Source: Adiantum capillus-veneris (Eukaryota > Streptophyta > Polypodiopsida > Polypodiales > Pteridaceae). From it: a DNA stretch of 64,000 bases. Where the stretch lies: positions 153,265,741 through 153,329,740 of the forward strand of contig CM043945.1 of NCBI GenBank assembly GCA_014529385.2, in the 5' to 3' direction. The notes beneath the pieces were generated by a model that did no database searches, had not been told where the DNA came from, and saw nothing but the letters and a program-made list of their open reading frames with translations. Each line of letters begins with the position of its first letter. The stretch's first letter is position 1. Made by a program: the position numbers and the translations under genes. Positions 59,131 to 64,000 of this stretch are shown here, one piece after another.

Positions 59131-59259
59131 AGAGAAAATGTTGAAAAAGTAAGGCCTGATAATTTCAGCATTCACCTTATGAGAAGTGGCATGGAAACCT
59201 TCCTTATTGATTAAAAAAGGGGATGAAATCCTTGTATTTTTTTCTCTTTAACATTGAAA

Positions 59260-60171
59260 TATGTGCTTACTGGGCTTGTCTATTTTGCTTGCCCAAATTT
59301 TCTTGGTCCAAGCAAGAGCACCCTGGGCCTCTAGGATCTTTTCCTTCCTAAGCTAATCCTTCAGATTGCTAAGATCAAGGGAAGACTGCTCAACTATGGA
59401 GTTTCTCATCCCAACCTTGCTTCTCCCTACCTTGAATAACTTCCTATCATTCAAAGAAGTAACCATTTTGAAGTCACTTATGATTAGCAGAGGATCATTG
59501 AGTGTACTGCATTGATCTGTCCAGGTGATGGTCCTTTTGGAGACATAGTTTGAAGCATAAAGACTAGCAATATTGTAGTTGTAAGGTTCCTTGAAAGTCA
59601 TAGCAACCTAGTGACACTTTCGACCAACATGTACTTCAGTTAATCAACTATTCATGCTTGAGATCAACATCAATCACAAAAGGCTCCTTTTCCTATAGTA
59701 TGATTAGTGTAAAATCACTTATGATTTGGGCTAATCTTTTGAAGATTAGAATCCAAAATGAGTCCCTTGACTTTAACCTCCTATGGGCAGATAAAGTTAG
59801 CCTATAGGTGTAAGTCAAGCATCCATTCTTTTATACTAACAACTCTGACAGGGTTTGTCAACCCTTTACAATTCAAACAAAAACCAAAAGTAATTGAATC
59901 ATTTTTTAGGGTTTTAAGAAGTTTTAAATAAAGATATTGGGGCCCTATTGGGGTCAACACTTTTCTGTTTCTTTCTTTCAAATTTGTTGGCTTGCATTGG
60001 TAGAGTTTCTTCTTTTTCGTGAGTCATAAGGATGCCAATAGAGTTTGTGGGAGACAAACCTGTTGTTGAGTTCAATAGTCCCAACTATGACTTCTCCTTC
60101 ACCAAATCCCTGAGTTTAAATTTTTCATCTCTAACCTCATCATGATAGTCATTAGATTTATCACTATCATC
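59260..60171 (-). pseudogene. LINE endonuclease-domain fragment (ORF1/ORF2 junction region)
   Basis: On the minus strand an AP-endonuclease N-terminus is recognisable in pieces (FCLNCKGLTNPVRV, LILDSNLQK). The central NIASLYASN, then DPLLIISDFKMVTSLNDRK, correspond to the Y-x-P/S and GDFN blocks of L1-type LINE endonucleases (59353-59601 ORF). The catalytic Asp of the DFN block is retained, but Asn is replaced by Lys. A charged stretch (DDSDKSNDYHDEVRDE) lies upstream. Stops interrupt the rest. The next LINE's poly(A) end adjoins at 60172. Confidence 0.65.
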
Positions 60172-61830
60172 ATTTTTTTTTCGAGAAAACGATCCTTCTA
60201 TTAGTTAATGAAACTGCCCATAGGGCTACAACCTCCTCTACAAGAGAGGACTACAACAAACATGATGGGGAGAATCTCCCAATGAAAAAACAACATATGT
60301 ACAATGAGGCTATATCAGGAGATGGGAGGAGGGAAGACCTACACAAGTGGACGGCAGTGCCATCTAAGAACACCCTGATCCATGGTGAAAAATGGCCCAG
60401 GACGCCAAAGTCAAAGGAAAGCCTCTCTACGCTCCCTCATGCGGTCGGAATTGCCCTGGAGTCTCCCGAACTATCATCTGAGAGTATGGACCAGCTCAAG
60501 CCAAAAGTCCCAAATAGTCTCTACTGGTGGTACAGGGCAAGCCTCGAAGATGCAGAAGCAACGGGCCCGCCAGATGAACCAGAGTGTTAGGCCACGATGA
60601 GCTCCCAACACACCTCTCTCTCCTTGCACCACTCCTGTGGAGTAAGCTATGTGGTAGGCTAGAGTGTAGGTCGCCCCCCCTGCATCACTATCATCCTGTT
60701 GGTGGATGATAGCTCAAACTGAAGTGCCTGGCCTGTGCGAGTGGACCAAGCAGCTGCCCCCCAAGTGTATTGCCGAGTCGTGGAAAGAGCGGGCATCAGT
60801 CGAAGAAAACGCAGCCACACCTGCTGTGCCAAGAGACAGTCCCAAAGACAGTGACACTGACTCTCCACAAGATGGTCACAAGCTGTGTATGCGGACGAGA
60901 GACCACTATGCACAAGCCAGCTCCCAACTGCTATAGCTCTGTGTGCGACCAGCCATGAAACAAAGTGACTCGCCTCGGTAGTCTGGAGTCCCACAACCTC
61001 TCCCAAAACACTGCCAAGAACTCAATTGTGAGACCCTCCTCCTGCCAATGAGGTGCTACAGCAGGGCAAGCCTCTCTCTGTGCTGCAAGTATGTGATGTC
61101 CCAGTCGAACCTTGCACGGAAAGAAAGGGACACCTGGGTGGTCTGTAGAAGAGACCGAGTCCCTCCAAAGCCACTCTCCAGGATCCCACTGTACTCATGC
61201 CAGTGGAGAACACTCCCAAGCCCACAGTCTCCAATGTCCAGTCTCAACAGCAGCAGCTGGGTCGGGATCGATGACACAAGTCCTCCCACAGATGCCCACC
61301 ACTCGGATCCTCTGAAAACAGCACTCTGCCACCTGCCGGGCCTCTACTACAACTCCCTGTAAGCATCTCTCACCCTGTAGCTCAAAAAATAGGGAAGGAA
61401 CAGCAGTCTCTGAGTAAGCCCGAATAGTGATGAGGACCTCCAGTCGTGTGAAGGCTCGCATCCATTTGGGCGCTGCTAACTCAAGAGGCGTGAGCCACTC
61501 AGTTGGTACTGCCTCTGAGATGTCCTGGCACATGCTCTGCACCCCTCTCATGCCTTGTAGCTCCTCTGAAAGGCCTGAAAACTGTAACCAGTCACCTAAA
61601 GAGCGTGTTGGACCCACTGCCATGGCACCCCAAGAAACATGAGGCCGACTACCAACCAAGTGACCTCTCTAAGGGCAAACCATGGGGTTCCAAACAAGGG
61701 GCTATCGCAGATGCTCCTCCATGCAAGTAGGCTGATGCTGCTCTAGGGACAACAGAAGGTCTCAAGAGCCTGCTCACACCTGTGAAGGTTGGCCTCCTAG
61801 CCATCCAAGTACAAGGTGTTACCATATACA
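60172..61830 (-). mobile_element. LINE 3' part with zf-RVT domain and poly(A) end, truncated upstream by the Copia element
   Basis: The minus strand encodes a region downstream of RT (ORF 61659-61195), then WLVAHRAIAVGSW, C-DHLVESQCHCLWDCLLAQQVWLRF (ORF 61006-60659), which is the zinc-binding zf-RVT module, then LWFIWRARCFCIFEACP. The 3' end is TTTTCTCGAAAAAAAAA at 60190-60172, the same motif as the LINE at 50070 (TTTTCTCAAAAAAAAA). The LINE sequence is GC-richer than its surroundings and less decayed than the other LINE fragments. Upstream it meets the Copia LTR near 61831. Confidence 0.7.
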
Positions 61831-61841
61831 TGTGGTAGTGA

Positions 61842-62043
61842 TGTGTGTGAACACACTAGGACCGCCGGGGCATTTTTTCCCTCTTTAGGAGGTTTTTTCC
61901 CTCGTGCATTGTATATACGCCCATCACTCTAGGGCTATCTATCTTTCCATTGCACACTAAGTAACACACTCTCTATTGTGTGCCTTGAGCTTCCTTCGTC
62001 TTCTCCAAGCTGTGTGTGTTTCTCTGCAACCCTAATTCCAACA
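61842..62043 (+). repeat. Candidate 5' LTR of the Copia element (start approximate)
   Basis: Starts with TGTGTGTGAACACAC (or 11 bases earlier, TGTGGTAG) and ends TTCCAACA. It contains TGTATATACGCCC, a TATA box at 61912, and a TCT-rich downstream part. About 200 bp long. Confidence 0.5.
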
Positions 62044-62045
62044 AT

Positions 62046-62057
62046 TGGTATCAGAGC
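62046..62057 (+). promoter_or_regulatory. Primer binding site, initiator tRNA-Met
   Basis: TGGTATCAGAGC, perfect match to the plant consensus, two bases after the LTR end. Confidence 0.95.
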
Positions 62058-62405
62058 AGGTCACGTCCTCCCGGGCTTAGTCGCCAGCTGCTCCAGCACA
62101 CGCCTGCTCACTTTCTCCAATTTCAGTGAGCTTTGGCAAGCGTTCGCAGGTCGACAAATATTTTGGGAAAGCTCGAAGAGCTTGGTCTGCTCAGAATTTT
62201 GATTTGGGCTCATTTCGACCTCCGTTTCCACTACGGGCAGTACTGCACAGGTTATTTCGTCATTTTGTGCAGATTTTCTGTCAGTGCCGTTTTCTGCATA
62301 ACAGGTGCCTTATAGTCTTCTACGGTTTGTGCTATATAGCACAAGTTGTTCCCGCTCCATTTCTCCTATTTTCGGGCAGTTTTCACATCAGGTGCAGCAT
62401 TTACC

Positions 62406-64000
62406 ATGGCTGACAACAACAACACAGATGTGTTCAAGATGTTTGCTGCTGAGGACAGGTTGGATGGGGACAACTACCCTATGTGGGCTTATATGATGCA
62501 ACACGTTCTTGTGTCAAAAGGTGTCTGGAACATTGTGCAGGGCATTGATGTACGTCCTGGTTCTGAAGATGTAGGCGATATTGAGGATGTTGCAGGTCTT
62601 GCTGCAAGGATTGCAGCTGTTAGAGTTGTTTTTCCTACAGCAGAACAAGCTCGTTGGGATGTTAAGGATGCGCAGGCTCATGCATTGATTGCGTTGTCTG
62701 TGAAGCGCACCATTATTCCTCACATCCGTTCAGCAAAATCTGCAAAACAGGCTTGGGATATTCTAGCAGGTCTTTATGCAAGCCGCAATGAGGCTAAAAT
62801 TGCTTTGCTGCGTAAAGAGCTAGAGTCGAAGATTATGCATGAGGAAGATGATATGGACACCTTCCTTGCTAGTGTCAAGGATATCAATGAGCAACTCATT
62901 TCTGCAGGTGAAGTCATTTCTGACAGTTCCCTTGTGCAGACTGTTCTTGATGCCTTACCAGATTCCTACCAGACTTTTGCTAGTACTTGGAGACTGATGA
63001 CCCAAGGAAATCCTGAAGTTGTCAAGTTTGATGCATTATGCACATTGCTGTTGCAAGAGTCACTTTCTAGAAAAAACAGGACTAGGCAGCGTGCAGTTGA
63101 ACAGGCTTTTATTGCTTCTCAAAGAAAGGGTGGTAACAGTAATGCAGCCACTTCTTATGGTTCTGCTGCGAGTGGCAAAAATTCTGTTCCTAATGCTTCT
63201 GCTGGCAGCACTTCGTCTGGCAATTCTGGTGATAAGGGCAAAAAGAAGATGCGTTGCCATTATTGTAAAGCCAATGATCACTTGATCAAGTCGTGTCCTA
63301 AGTTGAAGGCCAAAGAGGCTAAGAAGAAAGAGGGTGGTTCCACTGCAAATGCTGGTTCCACTACAAATGCAGCCATTGTTGAGTCTTCTGTGAAAGGAGA
63401 TTGTGATGCTGATGTTGATGCAGAATGGGCTTTTAGCGCAGAGTGCACTTACAATCCTGTTGTCCATGATGCATGCTTGTCAGTTGCTGCAGATTCACAT
63501 GTGTGGTATTTCGACAGTGGTGCTACAAAGCACATTACCTCACATCGTGAATTGTTTACCTCTCTCGAGTCTGTCCCTCATGGGAATTCAGTCACTTGTG
63601 CCAACAACGCCTCTTATCCAGTTCAGGGAGTTGGAAAGATTGTGCTCACTGCTGCTAATGGCAGTTCCTTCACACTTGTTGATGCACTTTATGTACCTGG
63701 GATCAAGAAGAATCTATTGTCTGTATCCGCACTTGCTAGACTTGGACTTGTAGTCAAATTTGTGGATGACAGATGTACAGTTCATGATCTCAGTTTTGGT
63801 GATGAAATTGTTGCATCTGGGCTTTTGTGCCGTGGGCTGTATAAGCTCACTTTGTATGACAAGTGTGGACAAAATTTTGCAAATGCTGTTGCAGATTCAA
63901 GGGCTATTTCAGATGCAAAACTTTGGCATGCACGTTTTGGTCATCTGAATTTTGCCAGTTTGCTGCGTTTGCAGAAATCTGATATGGTTGCTTCTTTGCC
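62406..64000 (+). CDS. Copia gag-pol polyprotein, N-terminal 531 codons, open to the window edge
   Basis: The frame opens at ATG 62406 (MADNNNTDVFKMF) and has no stop to 64000. In order it shows a Copia-type gag (UBN2-like, with LDGDNYPMWAYMM near residues 19-31 and ALPDSYQTF near 183-191), a CCHC zinc knuckle (C284, C287, H292, C297), the aspartic protease WYFDSGATKHIT (D370), and the GAG_pre-integrase block LWHARFGHLN (H508). Integrase, RT and RNase H would follow outside the window. A Ser/Ala/Gly-rich linker precedes the knuckle. The lack of any stop or frameshift, in contrast to every Gypsy copy here, suggests a recent and possibly active element. Confidence 0.95.
   Translation, partial: MADNNNTDVFKMFAAEDRLDGDNYPMWAYMMQHVLVSKGVWNIVQGIDVRPGSEDVGDIEDVAGLAARIAAVRVVFPTAEQARWDVKDAQAHALIALSVKRTIIPHIRSAKSAKQAWDILAGLYASRNEAKIALLRKELESKIMHEEDDMDTFLASVKDINEQLISAGEVISDSSLVQTVLDALPDSYQTFASTWRLMTQGNPEVVKFDALCTLLLQESLSRKNRTRQRAVEQAFIASQRKGGNSNAATSYGSAASGKNSVPNASAGSTSSGNSGDKGKKKMRCHYCKANDHLIKSCPKLKAKEAKKKEGGSTANAGSTTNAAIVESSVKGDCDADVDAEWAFSAECTYNPVVHDACLSVAADSHVWYFDSGATKHITSHRELFTSLESVPHGNSVTCANNASYPVQGVGKIVLTAANGSSFTLVDALYVPGIKKNLLSVSALARLGLVVKFVDDRCTVHDLSFGDEIVASGLLCRGLYKLTLYDKCGQNFANAVADSRAISDAKLWHARFGHLNFASLLRLQKSDMVASL

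Larger units (their letters stand above)
61831..64000 (+). mobile_element. Ty1/Copia retrotransposon, 5' part, continuing beyond the window
   Basis: A candidate 5' LTR (start near 61831-61842, end CCAACA at 62043) is followed by the primer site and by an intact gag-pol frame from 62406. The LTR carries a TATATA box at 61912. The start of the LTR is approximate, because the 3' LTR needed to define it lies outside the window. Confidence 0.85.

Noticed and set aside
60163-60695. Short sequence TCACTATCATC on both sides of a 0.5-kb segment, looking like a LINE target duplication
   Set aside because: Coding remnants of the zf-RVT region continue across the right-hand copy, so it lies inside the LINE. 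The match is probably chance.

Overview
The window is nuclear DNA from a land plant with a repeat-rich genome. The signs are plant Ty3/Gypsy chromoviruses, a Ty1/Copia element, En/Spm (CACTA) tnp2 transposase pieces, L1-type LINE fragments, many GA/CT and CA/GT microsatellites, and one plant-specific TCP transcription factor gene. The species cannot be fixed from the sequence. A fern or other non-flowering plant is my guess, not a demonstrated point. The only gene that looks like an intact host gene is the class II TCP gene on the minus strand at 47621-49129. Almost everything else is mobile DNA in different states of decay.

Layout. 1-9.1 kb: two oppositely oriented 3' ends of one LTR-element family (1-455 and 7267-9077). 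The right arm carries a 1340-bp terminal-inverted-repeat insertion (7536-8875), and a ~152-bp tandem array lies at 3.83-4.87 kb. 9.1-18 kb: decayed retroelement sequence, including a Gypsy integrase-tail fragment, 159-bp, 29-bp and 69-bp tandem repeats, and an LTR-like repeat at 15.66-17.5 kb. 18.15-29.14 kb: an unrecognised coiled-coil reading frame on the minus strand, split by a complete 8618-bp LTR element (20341-28958, 153-bp LTRs, TSD TTCAA). That element has lost nearly all its coding capacity. 29.2-32.3 kb: a plus-strand, apparently multi-exon, unrecognised gene or transposon gene that starts 68 bp from the coiled-coil frame and is cut by the next element.

32338-38195: a structurally complete Gypsy chromovirus with 90-bp LTRs and TSD CTTTA. 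It carries five in-frame amber codons and at least one frameshift. 38.2-38.8 kb: a degenerate GGTAGCTACCAGT minisatellite. 38.84-46.58 kb: a CACTA tnp2 transposase gene interrupted by a second, more decayed Gypsy element (39973-45251, TSD GTTAT, 3' LTR lost). The CACTA right terminus is at 46579. 47.6-50 kb: the TCP gene and its upstream region. 50.07-52.56 kb: a LINE with RT and zf-RVT remnants and a poly(A) end. Then come telomere-like CCTAAA-type repeats, a 180-bp MITE, long compound microsatellites, and a second CACTA right end (54019). 54.1-59.1 kb: a third, badly decayed Gypsy element split by ~4 kb of unrecognised sequence. 59.26-61.83 kb: two LINE fragments in tandem on the minus strand. 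61.83 kb to the end: the 5' end of a Copia element whose gag-pol frame is open through the last base of the window.

The order of events is partly readable. The coiled-coil frame and the CACTA gene are older than the LTR elements inside them. The 1340-bp element is younger than the repeat arm it sits in, because the empty site is preserved in the other arm. The Copia element looks youngest, because its frame is intact for 531 codons. All similarities to families were recognised by eye from motifs; no alignment or search was run.
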